Shown here: positions 1 to 7,289 of the stretch, piece after piece | Layout of the letters: each line of letters opens with the position of its first letter | Numbering within the stretch: position 1 is the first letter of the stretch | Source: Setaria digitata | Lineage: Eukaryota > Nematoda > Chromadorea > Rhabditida > Setariidae | Assembly (NCBI GenBank): GCA_003640385.1 | Contig: RCAB01000857.1 | Span: 1-15,269, forward strand | Length of the DNA stretch: 15,269 bases | Direction of reading: 5' to 3' | Position numbers and translations under genes: made by a program | The notes under the pieces: generated by a model | The model's database searches: none | What the model was told of the DNA's origin: nothing | Seen by the model: only the letters and a program-made list of their open reading frames with translations

Positions 1-40
1 AAAAAAAAGAGAGAAATGATAATATAATTACGTTTTTCAG

Positions 41-169
41 CAGTATCTCTACGTGCATCGAGTAATGCTATTTTATTTTATTGATAAGTATAAAGTTTTT
101 GCTGATAACGAAGATGTGATAGCAAAATATAAGCAATTTGTGGCTGAATATGATAAAGCTACAGCATAA
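41..169 (+). CDS. Last exon of a protein-tyrosine-phosphatase-like gene (5' part outside the window)
   Basis: A T-rich 3' splice site (TTTTTCAG, ending at 40) opens a 43-codon frame closed by TAA at 167-169. The peptide starts QYLYVHRVMLFYFIDKY and ends in a charged, Lys/Asp-rich tail. The start matches the last helix of classical tyrosine phosphatase domains, where a Gln-aromatic-x-Phe/Tyr-x-His/Tyr motif follows the Q-loop (known of the family). The catalytic HCxxGxxR loop would lie in exons off the left edge, so activity cannot be judged. Nematodes have a large PTP family, which fits. The acceptor is a tandem CAGCAG, so the leading Gln could be skipped. A poly(A) signal follows 87 bases after the stop. 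The exon call is fairly safe; the family call rests on one short motif. Confidence 0.6.
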   Translation, partial: QYLYVHRVMLFYFIDKYKVFADNEDVIAKYKQFVAEYDKATA

Positions 170-255
170 TGAAATTTATAGATAAATTTGTGAAAAAAAA
201 AAAATGAAATTTCTCTATCGTATGACAGCAATGCAGTTATATTTCATTATGTTTC

Positions 256-290
256 AATAAATTAATACTTATTCTAAATTCGATAATAAA
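256..290 (+). terminator. Poly(A) signals of the phosphatase-like gene
   Basis: AATAAA occurs at 256-261 and again at 285-290, the first 87 bases after the stop at 167-169. That distance is normal for a short nematode 3' UTR. AATAAA also arises by chance in DNA this A+T-rich, so position is the main support. Confidence 0.5.
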
Positions 291-911
291 TAAATGTTTT
301 CTAAATGTAGGCAAAAATTTTAAGTGCTTTTTTCTTCTCTTCCTCTCTCTTTCTCTCTCATTCTCTTAGTGAAATTTAATACAAAAGAAATAATTTGAAC
401 TAGAAGTACTGGAAGTACAGTAGCAGTAAAATAATGAAATGTTTCTTTAAAAGCAAACCAGAAATACCATTCATCTTGAGAACTGAATGAAGATTTACCG
501 CATTGATTGCGAGTGGAAAATTTCGATGATTTAATTGAGGCTAAGAATGAGTTGATGTCGGGACTTGAAAGAAAAAAAAAAAAAATTATTAAACAGCTGT
601 TACCATCCGAGAATCAGTTGTAATTTTGCGTAGGATTCAGGCGGAATTTGTCATCTTTCTCATTGGTGAAAATGCTCAAAATGAATAATAATCAGTCATT
701 TATTCCAATTTATTGCAATATATTTTAAGGTAGCTAAAAATAATTAAACGAAAAATTAATGCGACAATTTTTTGAATGCTTAGCATATAATTCTAGATTA
801 TACAGTATTGCGTAATATATTACAATAATGAAATTTAGCAAAAAAATAAAAATAAAAATAGAATAAGGAGATGACAGTAACAAATGATGATTATCAATTA
901 TCTCAATTATC

Positions 912-1074
912 ATGGCATACATTATCATGATTAATGTCGTTTTATTGGCAGTATGAATGTATCATTCACATATTTGATAGTATAATTAATACNATGGCAT
1001 ACATTATCATGATTAATGTTGTTTTATTGGCAGTATGAATGTATCATTCACATATTTGATAGTATAATTAATAC
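912..1074. repeat. 81-bp direct duplication flanking an N (probable assembly join)
   Basis: Bases 912-992 and 994-1074 are direct copies separated only by the N at 993. One difference was seen (GTCGTT against GTTGTT). The repeat boundaries coincide exactly with the N, as expected when two overlapping contig ends were placed side by side rather than merged; the mismatch could be an allele difference. Confidence 0.85.
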
Positions 1075-1778
1075 AAATACTTTGAAGTATTATTTTTTAG
1101 TACAATACATTGTAGAAGTGAGATTTAATGGCTAAAAATTGGTGGCAAATATTGTTTTACACTTCAATTTTAACAAAATTTTTTCCAATTTTCAATTTTT
1201 TTTTTTTTTTTATTTTTCAAATGAATGAGAATACAGATTGTTTAAAATTATGATAAGTACCATCGGTTATTGACATCATAATTAGCGGTCATCATAGTTG
1301 CAATGAATCAAATAAACAAAGGAAAATTTTCATTGATGTTTATAAAAACTTTAAAAATGGGCAGTTTGAAAAATTGTAGATTAGTAAAATAGCTCATACT
1401 TAACATGAAATCATTCTAGATTATTTTTTTAAAAAAAAAAAGAAGAAAACCGAAATGAAATGAAATAATTGATAAATTCAAATTCACAAATTGTACTACT
1501 TGTGCTATAAAGGCGAAAAGAAAAAAAAAAAAGAAAGATTTGAATGTGCAATAAAATGAAGCAAATTATCAATCGCCGGGAATTTGATCGCCACCATATC
1601 CTTTTACAATACGATGTAAAATTGAATTTTTACTGCAATTTAAAATTTTTTAAAATGAATTTCAATTTAAATAGAAAAAATAACAAAAAAAAAAACTATT
1701 TTATTTTTATTTCTTCTTCCATATCACTTTTATATTATAATAATTCAATTTGCTCATTATTAGGAAGAAGTTTTTCGT

Positions 1779-1780
<2 letters not shown>

Positions 1781-1808
<28 letters not shown>
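1781..1808. repeat. 28-base poly-T tract
   Basis: Uninterrupted T run. Long frames crossing it on either strand are translations of homopolymer and are not genes. Confidence 0.95.
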
Positions 1809-1812
<4 letters not shown>

Positions 1813-1951
1813 AAAACATTGAAACACGTTTCAAGTAGTACGAAAAGTGATGTATTTATTTTTTTTACGATTTTTTTAACAATAATAATAATAATAGAGA
1901 AAAAAAAAAAGAAGATAATGAAAAGCTGAAAAAGTAGGAAATAAAATTTAC

Positions 1952-3266
1952 CTTTCCACATATGCTACAAACAAATAGTATGCAGCAGTAGGCTGAAGCA
2001 GGTTGAGGCATCGGTGGAAATGTCATCGGTGGTACTGTTACAGGCGGTAATGGAACAGTTGATAGTACTGGAACTGGAACTGGAGCTGGAGCCGGAGCTT
2101 GCCGTTCACAGTCGCAAATTTGTGGACAGGAACAGGAAATTTGAAGGATGATATTTAAGGATGCGCAATTGCACGGTGCTTGTACGCATGCGCATTGACG
2201 TTTATGAAGTTTATGCAATATTTCCATACTATTTTTGCTTCTTATTTGCTTCTGAAGCATATAGCATTGTACATGTATACGTATAAATCTACGTGTATAC
2301 GTGTAAATAATTTTTGAGAAAAAGATTAAAGCCAAAATTAAAAGGTGTATTTTTATATTTGAATATGAAGAAAAAATTCCTCCTTTTCACATAATAATAA
2401 AATTATCAATTTAATATGTTTGAAATTCTCAAAAATTGTAATCTAAAAATTATATAAAATTGAAAAAGGTGTCGATATTTATCAATTGATTGTTATAATG
2501 TTTCGTTTTCTGCACTTTTTTTATCAGAAATATAAAATTTAGTCGGATTCATTGCTTATATAAAACTTTTCGATGTAAAGATATTTTGTTCCTAAAAAAT
2601 TTCTAATCAAGCATGCAAGCACAGATTTTTCTAACCAGTAAAATTTTTCACAGATCATTGAAAAATTGTGAATTTCTTCCTTTTTTTTTTTTGAATTACT
2701 GAAGAAATTTTGAATCATTTCTTTTAAATGCTGAAAAACATTTCAATCATTTCATGAGTTATTGAAATGAGTCGAATAACAGTAGTGTTAATATTTTTTA
2801 ACTAATTAAAAGTTTGAAATAAACAAATTTTTTGTTGCTTATCAAATCTTTTCTTATGCATTCATTAATTTTTTTGCATATCTGAAACATATTCTTGCAC
2901 ATAATTTTACAAATCTATATTTGTTATGATTAAACTATAAACAAAATTTAAATTTTTTGGCCTAATTATGAATTTTTAATTTAGAATTTTTATCAGTTAG
3001 CAAATCAAAGTCATTTAAAATTATTGCTAAATATTTTACTTTGCGCATTTATTTTTACACACAAAATTCAATTAATTTTCTACTTCGAATTGCATAGTGC
3101 AAGTGAATTTTGAAGGAGACAAATGACCAAATTTAAAAATTAATTCAAATTAAAAAAAAATGAAGAAAAAGAAGAAATTTTTCCATCCTAAAAAACTTAC
3201 CATTTCAGGAATTGAAGAATATGCGCCTGCTAAAATTGCAATAAACAGTGCAATTGAACTATTCAT
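1952..3266 (-). CDS. Secreted cysteine/proline-rich protein, exons 1-2 (paralogue of the gene at 5381-7244)
   Basis: Exon 1 (3266 down to 3201) encodes MNSSIALFIAILAGAYSSIP plus EM, a typical signal peptide, ending at an ATG|GTAAGT donor. Exon 2 (2251 down to 1952) follows a GCTTCAG acceptor and ends at AAAG|GTAAAT. Both joins are phase 0. Predicted residues: signal 1-22; basic stretch to Lys39-Arg40; cysteine block 42-70 with spacing CxC-x4-CxC-x10-CxC-x3-CxC; proline-rich spacer 73-106 (Ala-Pro/Val-Pro dipeptides, then PPVTVPPMTFPPMP); and 110-120 YCCILFVCSIC. Role unknown: presumably secreted, perhaps cut after Lys-Arg, which would leave an N-terminal Gln. The third exon seen in the paralogue was not found, so the C-terminus is open. 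Reading on through the donor gives a T-rich tail to a stop at 1865-1867, probably intronic. Exon 2 is very likely coding; exon 1 rests on signal, phase and parallel structure. Confidence 0.75.
2114..2143 (-). other. 30-base core identical to 6373-6402 of the paralogue
   Basis: This minus-strand segment encodes QISCSCPQIC with the same codon at all ten positions as 6373-6402 on the plus strand. Flanking codons in both genes diverge at once. Confidence 0.9.
2252..3200 (-). other. Intron 1 of the minus-strand cysteine-rich gene (949 bases)
   Basis: Bounded by GTAAGT (from 3200 downward) and GCTTCAG (ending at 2252). It is A+T-rich with scattered short T and A runs, and I see no further exon in it. 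The paralogue has a matching 830-base phase-0 intron. Confidence 0.65.
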
Positions 3267-3319
3267 TGTACCCTCTCTCTCTCTTTCTTTCTTTCTTTAT
3301 TTGTCGAAATTGGTGACTA
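3267..3319 (-). promoter_or_regulatory. Probable trans-splice acceptor and purine-rich 5' UTR of the minus-strand gene
   Basis: On the minus strand a run of T followed by GTTTTTAG (AG at 3318-3317) lies 50 bases before the ATG at 3266. The leader between them ends in GAAA repeats and a (GA)n run reaching to a few bases before the ATG. No coding exon is seen upstream, so a spliced-leader acceptor is more likely than a cis intron. This is inference; the leader itself is added in trans and is not visible here. Two other acceptor-like TTCATTTCAG sites lie further upstream. Confidence 0.5.
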
Positions 3320-3450
3320 AAAACAAAAAAAAAAAAAAAAAAGTGATAAAAATTTTACAAATTAAATAAATTTAAAAAAGTAGCAAAATTATTTTACAAA
3401 AATTTTTGTCAAAATTAACTAATACCTGAAATGAAGAAGTTGCTTAAACG

Positions 3451-3466
3451 TTGCAAAAATTTGCAA
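3451..3466. repeat. Short inverted repeat TTGCAAA-AA-TTTGCAA
   Basis: Two 7-base arms around a 2-base centre, between the TATA-like box and the trans-splice acceptor of the minus-strand gene. TTGCAAA resembles a C/EBP-type half site (known motif), but any regulatory role is inference. Confidence 0.4.
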
Positions 3467-3502
3467 CTTAAATGATTTATCTGAAATGAATAAGAATGCA
3501 TA

Positions 3503-3511
3503 CTTTATATA
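3503..3511 (-). promoter_or_regulatory. TATA-like box of the minus-strand cysteine-rich gene
   Basis: The minus strand reads TATATAAAG, 184 bases upstream of the probable trans-splice site. The plus-strand paralogue has a TATA-like box at nearly the same distance, which supports both. A+T richness makes chance matches common. Confidence 0.35.
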
Positions 3512-4122
3512 CATGAGCCAATTTTTGTTTTTTTTTTTTCTGCTTCATTTTTCTCCTTTTAATATTTGTATGACTAAGAAAATCACAGAAAAGAAAAGAA
3601 AATAAAAAGGAAAAGGATAAAAGAAAACTTTACATTTCATTTCTTTCAATATGCATTGTTGATTTTGCTTTAAAGAAAAAGTTGAATTTTATCTCAAATA
3701 TAACTAGTTACTATTCACTAGCTCATTTTTACCTCATTCTAGAATAAATTTTTTCCTTCTTTTTTTTTTTTTCAATTTGCGCCTCTGATTCGTTCTATTT
3801 TTCAACATAGTTTATTTATTTCGTTTACAGGGATAATGTTGGATTTGTATATGTTTACTTTGAAAGCAGACATTTAAGTAGTTTCCGTTTTACCTAAAAA
3901 TTTTACCTCTTGAAGAATTTTCTTTCTTTTTTATTTTTCTTTTCTCCTTCTTGAAGCCAGAATAAGAATGAATTGACAAGTTTGTTATTGATAATATATG
4001 AAAATCAAAGGAAAACTGGTAATAATGGATAAGGAAATCGAAGAAAAAAAAAAACACCACGAAAGTGGAAATGAAAAGAAAAAAGAAAGGTGAAAAAAAA
4101 AATTTAACAAAAAGAAAGAATT

Positions 4123-4146
4123 AAAAAAAAAAAAAAAAAAAAAAAA
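4123..4146. repeat. 24-base poly-A tract
   Basis: Uninterrupted A run inside a purine-rich stretch; it creates the spurious Phe-rich minus-strand frame at 3985-4212. Confidence 0.95.
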
Positions 4147-4622
4147 CTTGACGCGATTTTTTTTCCTCTGCACACTTTTTTTTTTGAAAAAATTAGGCGA
4201 AATAAAAAGCACAATTAATGCCAGAAAAAAAGCAGCATTTTTTATATTTTAGCTTCAGAAGTCTTATTTAAATCTTCATTTCTGTTTTTTGATAAATTAT
4301 CGCATCACAAAAGTTTTCTTTTGAAATTCTTTCAAATTTTTTTTTTTTTTTAAATTCTATCCTGAAAAACTTTTTTTTAATATTGAATTCACATTCCCTT
4401 CACAGTCTGTAATGAAATGATACTTTCAATTTTACGTGAAAACATTTCTGACAAAATCAAATTATTTTTCTTTCAATTTATGATATTGGTACCAAAAAAA
4501 AAAAAAAGAATTTTGCAGCAAAATTTTTTCAAACAAAAAAAATTTCTTTTGCTCGAAAAAAGAAAACAAATCAATTTGAATAAATTTGGTTTAAATAAAA
4601 GGTAAAAAATTCCTCCAGCAAG

Positions 4623-4803
4623 CAATAATAATGATAACGACTGAATTATTAGTTTGACAACGAATTATAATATTAATAATAATAATATTAATAACAATAA
4701 TAGTATTAATTGGTAATAATAATAATAGTAAAAACAATTAATAATAATAATAACAATAATGATAATAAAAATGATCATAAATAATAAATTATAATAATAA
4801 TGA
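4623..4803. repeat. AAT-rich degenerate trinucleotide repeat
   Basis: About 180 bases made largely of AAT/TAA units with interruptions (AATAATAATG, TATTAATAATAA). It is a simple-sequence region in the shared upstream DNA with no coding potential. Confidence 0.85.
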
Positions 4804-4997
4804 CTGTTGATTAAAGATTTAACTTATTGAGAATAAGAAAAAAAAAAAAGAAAGGAATGTTTCCTTAATGGTTTTCAGTCTTACTCATTTATTTGTATAT
4901 GTCTGCGCCTACTTACATATTTGAGTGAAAAAATGTAAGTTATTTTTTTTTTTGTTAATAGTGAAAATATTGTTTATTTAATATTTCTGCAGTCATC

Positions 4998-5022
4998 TTT
5001 TTTTTTTTTTTTTTTTTTTTTT
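4998..5022. repeat. 25-base poly-T tract
   Basis: Uninterrupted T run upstream of the plus-strand cysteine-rich gene. Confidence 0.95.
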
Positions 5023-5183
5023 CTAATCAGTACAGAAATTGCAGTGGCAATAACAAGTTAAAGTTNTAAGTTTAGCTCTTTTACTATTTACGAATCAACA
5101 ACTTCTTTTACATTTCTTTCTTTCTCTATCTCCTGATACATACATCTATGTGTGCTACTTCGGAATTACGATTAAAATTTTAG

Positions 5184-5191
5184 TATAAATA
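5184..5191 (+). promoter_or_regulatory. TATA-like box of the plus-strand cysteine-rich gene
   Basis: TATAAATA followed by GG, about 170 bases before the probable trans-splice acceptor. The distance closely matches that on the minus-strand paralogue. This would imply an outron of roughly 140 bases. Confidence 0.4.
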
Positions 5192-5285
5192 GGTATGATC
5201 TAGAGACATTCAACGACTAATCATGTTAAATATTATGTACTTACTTATTTTTGTTAGTTAATTTTGATACGTTCTAAAGGATGTT

Positions 5286-5286
<1 letters not shown>

Positions 5287-5318
<32 letters not shown>
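5287..5318. repeat. 32-base poly-T tract followed by an N
   Basis: Longest homopolymer in the window, with N at 5322. It lies in the presumed outron, and its true length is uncertain because sequencing is unreliable over such runs. Confidence 0.9.
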
Positions 5319-5321
<3 letters not shown>

Positions 5322-5357
5322 NAGAAAATTATTCGTTTTCTTTTCATTCATTTATTT

Positions 5358-5360
5358 TAG
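5358..5360 (+). promoter_or_regulatory. Probable spliced-leader acceptor of the plus-strand gene
   Basis: TTTATTTTAG ends at 5360, 20 bases before the ATG at 5381. The short leader, T-rich context and absence of an upstream exon fit SL trans-splicing. An upstream non-coding exon joined in cis cannot be excluded. Confidence 0.55.
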
Positions 5361-5380
5361 GATTTTCTTGTAAAAAAATC

Positions 5381-7244
5381 ATGCAATTCACGATTATTTT
5401 ACCAGCTTTTGCTGCCTTATTTTGTGTTTCTGTTAGTGAAACGGTTAGTTACTTTTTCTTTTTTTTTTTTTTAAACTTCAAAATAACATTTGCAATAAAT
5501 TTATTTGATCGCTTAACAAGCGTAACGAAATATTTAGTAAGTTATCAATTATTGAAGATATCATGAAATACTGCGACCTTATATATTACTGATAAGCTCA
5601 TTTTGTTCTCTTAGTATAGCTACACTGATACTGATATAAGAGAAACTTTATACTGGATATCTGAGTTTATCATTGCGACCTGAAACGAGTTATTTTTCAT
5701 CCTGCTTTTTAACTAATTTCAAAATGCTACAAAATCACTAAACAAGCCATTTGATATGTATTTTTTATCTAATCTAATTTAGGAATTTTCATAATATCTT
5801 AGTTAAGTAGCTTTTTTAACTTGCTCATTTATTGCTAGACTGATGAAATGTCTAATCTAGAAATTCTGGACTGTTTTCCCTCACTTTTATATGAGATGAT
5901 TTTAAATTAACATTTAATTAATCACTAAACATTTTCAGTTCTCTTTCTTATTTAAAATTTACTGCTCGTAGTATCATCATTGGATTGTTGATTACTTTTT
6001 TTAAGTATAAATAAATAAATTTAATAAATAAATTTCTAATTGTAATAATTAATCAAGTAAATACTGTAACGGCAACTTTTTTCTGATTATTTAATTAATT
6101 TTTTTGAATTAAAATTTTAAATTATAATTTTCTAAAGAAAGCAGAGAAAATGACCGAGAAGATATTTAAAGTTCTCTCCGTATTTTTCCTCTTTTTTTTT
6201 CGATTTTGCCAGATATTTATGTGATAAATATATGATTAATTGGAAGGTCAATTAATTAGCTAATTAATTCCAGAAATTAGGAGAGGATACCGAAATGTCG
6301 CATAAACTTGTCAAGCGTCATTGCTCATGTCGTCCGTCATCTTGCAATTGTTCACCGATTATCGTAACATTGCAAATTTCCTGTTCCTGTCCACAAATTT
6401 GCACCTGTCCATCAACTGTTTCACCGACTTACCCTCCCGTAACATATACTATGCCAGTAACAACGATGCCACCACCTGTTACGTACACGTTACCACCACC
6501 TATTACGTACACAGTACCACCACCTGTTACGTACACGTTACCTCCTCCGGTTACGTATACATTACCACCTGTCACTCAAGCACCAATTGCACCAACTCAA
6601 TCACCCTACTGTTGCATTTTATTCATTTGTTCAATGTGTAATTTTGGTAGTGGTAGAGAAGTAAGCAGTTGTTATAAAGCATTTTTTTTTTTTTTTAAAT
6701 ATTTCAAAAATTATTGAAAAAAATTTTTAAAAATGAGAAAGAAAATAAGAGAAAAGGCACTGAAATTTATTTAGTCGTAGTTAATTTGAATAAAGCAAAC
6801 ATTTCATTAATTTCTATGCGGAATTATCTCTAGATAATTAATTTGTTGAGGATATATTATCAATTGATTCAACACTTTTCGCTTTATTATTATCATTTAA
6901 TACTGAGCAGTAATGATATTTTATATGTTAGTCTTAATTTTCAGCTATCACCATATCGTCCATCACCAGCATCTAGTCAATATCAATCAGTTCCTGATTA
7001 TCAGCATCCATCACAACTTTCCACTTACCATTATCCAACTTCAAATTATATTCACCCAGATTCCGATGGTTACAAATCAAGTTTCCCATCGCAATATCCC
7101 CTTCTTCCATCACCATCATCAACATCTTTATCAGCCTTATCATCAGCACCACAACAAACTCCTTATGCTTACCCAGCTTCAGGATCGAAATGTTCCATCG
7201 GTTTTGCCATATGCTTTGGCGGAAGTTTTTGCTGTAGAGAGTAA
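5381..7244 (+). CDS. Secreted cysteine/proline-rich protein, three exons, predicted 249 residues
   Basis: Exons: 5381-5443, 6274-6660, 6945-7244, all joined in phase 0. Exon 1 encodes the signal peptide MQFTIILPAFAALFCVSVSE plus T. Exon 2 (residues 22-150) follows TTAATTCCAG and ends at a GTAAGC donor: basic Lys35-Arg36; cysteine block 38-66 spaced CxC-x4-CxC-x10-CxC-x3-CxC; PPPVTYTL-type repeats at 87-118; and 133-143 YCCILFICSMC. Exon 3 (151-249) follows AATTTTCAG, is rich in Pro, Ser, Tyr and Gln, and ends in four more cysteines (233, 240, 246, 247) before TAA at 7242-7244. There are 16 cysteines after the signal. Cysteine pairing, the signal and the dibasic site suggest a secreted, possibly processed, disulfide-rich protein, or a cuticle or mucus component; function is unknown. 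I do not recognise the family. The paralogue at 1952-3266 has the same exon plan. Keeping intron 2 would end the frame at 6717 with a Phe-rich tail. Confidence 0.82.
5444..6273 (+). other. Intron 1 of the plus-strand cysteine-rich gene (830 bases)
   Basis: Starts GTTAGT and ends TTCCAG. It is A+T-rich; the octamer TGCGACCT occurs twice and there is one ACTGATAAG site (5588-5596). I see no exon inside. Confidence 0.7.
6469..6564 (+). repeat. 24-bp tandem repeat, four copies, inside exon 2
   Basis: Copies at 6469-6492, 6493-6516, 6517-6540 and 6541-6564 encode PPPVTYTL, PPPITYTV, PPPVTYTL and PPPVTYTL. Copies 1 and 3 are identical; copy 4 uses different synonymous codons. A decayed unit (PPVTYTM) precedes at 6433-6453 and a partial one follows. 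The unit is a multiple of three, so copy-number change keeps the frame. Confidence 0.9.
6661..6944 (+). other. Intron 2 of the plus-strand cysteine-rich gene (284 bases)
   Basis: Starts GTAAGC and ends AATTTTCAG, both strong for nematodes. In-frame stops occur inside it, and removal joins two coding frames in phase 0. Confidence 0.8.
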
Positions 7245-7249
7245 ATAAA
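7244..7249 (+). terminator. AATAAA overlapping the stop codon
   Basis: AATAAA begins within the TAA stop of the plus-strand gene. It would give an almost absent 3' UTR, so the used signal may be another one; the next clear AATAAA I noted is at 7977-7982. Confidence 0.25.
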
Positions 7250-7259
7250 TTTCAGTAAA

Positions 7260-7286
7260 TTTATCAGTTAATCCAAAACTGATAAA
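7260..7286. repeat. Inverted repeat just after the stop codon, made of two facing GATA-type sites
   Basis: Arms 7260-7269 (TTTATCAGTT) and 7277-7286 (AACTGATAAA) pair perfectly over 10 bases with a 7-base loop, starting 16 bases after the TAA. It could be an RNA hairpin in the 3' UTR or a pair of opposed ACTGATAA sites. Confidence 0.55.
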
Positions 7287-7289
7287 CGA

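Larger units (their letters stand above)
291..1951. other. Gene-poor stretch left of the minus-strand gene; may hide its last exon
   Basis: No gene can be firmly supported here. The stretch holds a CT-rich tract (about 333-363), an 81-bp duplication around the N at 993, and a 28-base poly-T run (1781-1808). The minus-strand gene has a strong donor at 1951/1950, so its missing final exon should lie in this stretch or to the left. On the minus strand, 571 down to 320 is free of stops but matches nothing I recognise. Confidence 0.5.
3320..5357. other. Shared upstream region of the divergent gene pair
   Basis: About 2 kb between the two acceptors. It contains a TATA-like box for each gene, an inverted TTGCAAA repeat, two copies of the acceptor-like TTCATTTCAG on the minus strand, an AAT-rich stretch, long poly-A/poly-T runs and N at 5066 and 5322. 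The frame at 4417-4605 (+) is Lys/Phe-rich, runs through poly-A and is not supported as a gene. Confidence 0.55.

Noticed and set aside
1544..1810. 88-codon plus-strand frame ending in a Phe run
   Set aside because: Its last third is homopolymer or A/T-run translation, it ends in poly-T, and no splice or promoter context supports it.
1707..1961. 84-codon minus-strand frame
   Set aside because: It runs out of the end of the real minus-strand exon 2 in another frame and through the 28-base poly-T; Lys/Phe/Ile only.
1865..2335. Single-exon reading of the minus-strand gene (156 codons)
   Set aside because: The front (before 2251) lies upstream of a good acceptor and the Phe/Leu tail lies beyond a strong GTAAAT donor; the spliced model matches the paralogue better.
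3160..3369. 69-codon plus-strand frame
   Set aside because: It lies antisense over the signal-peptide exon and 5' UTR of the minus-strand gene and is mainly Lys and microsatellite sequence.
3985..4212. 75-codon minus-strand Phe/Ser-rich frame
   Set aside because: Made by poly-A and GAAA tracts; no signal of real coding.
4417..4605. 62-codon plus-strand frame after CCTTCACAG
   Set aside because: The first 25 residues look plausible, but the rest is poly-A-derived Lys/Phe sequence. There is no donor or partner exon, and it lies in the shared upstream region.
6321..6641. 106-codon plus-strand frame overlapping exon 2
   Set aside because: Shadow frame kept open by the 24-bp repeat; the other frame carries the conserved cysteine pattern.
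6913..7248. 111-codon His/Gln-rich plus-strand frame
   Set aside because: Shadow of exon 3; only the chosen frame joins exon 2 in phase 0 and ends in the cysteine motif.
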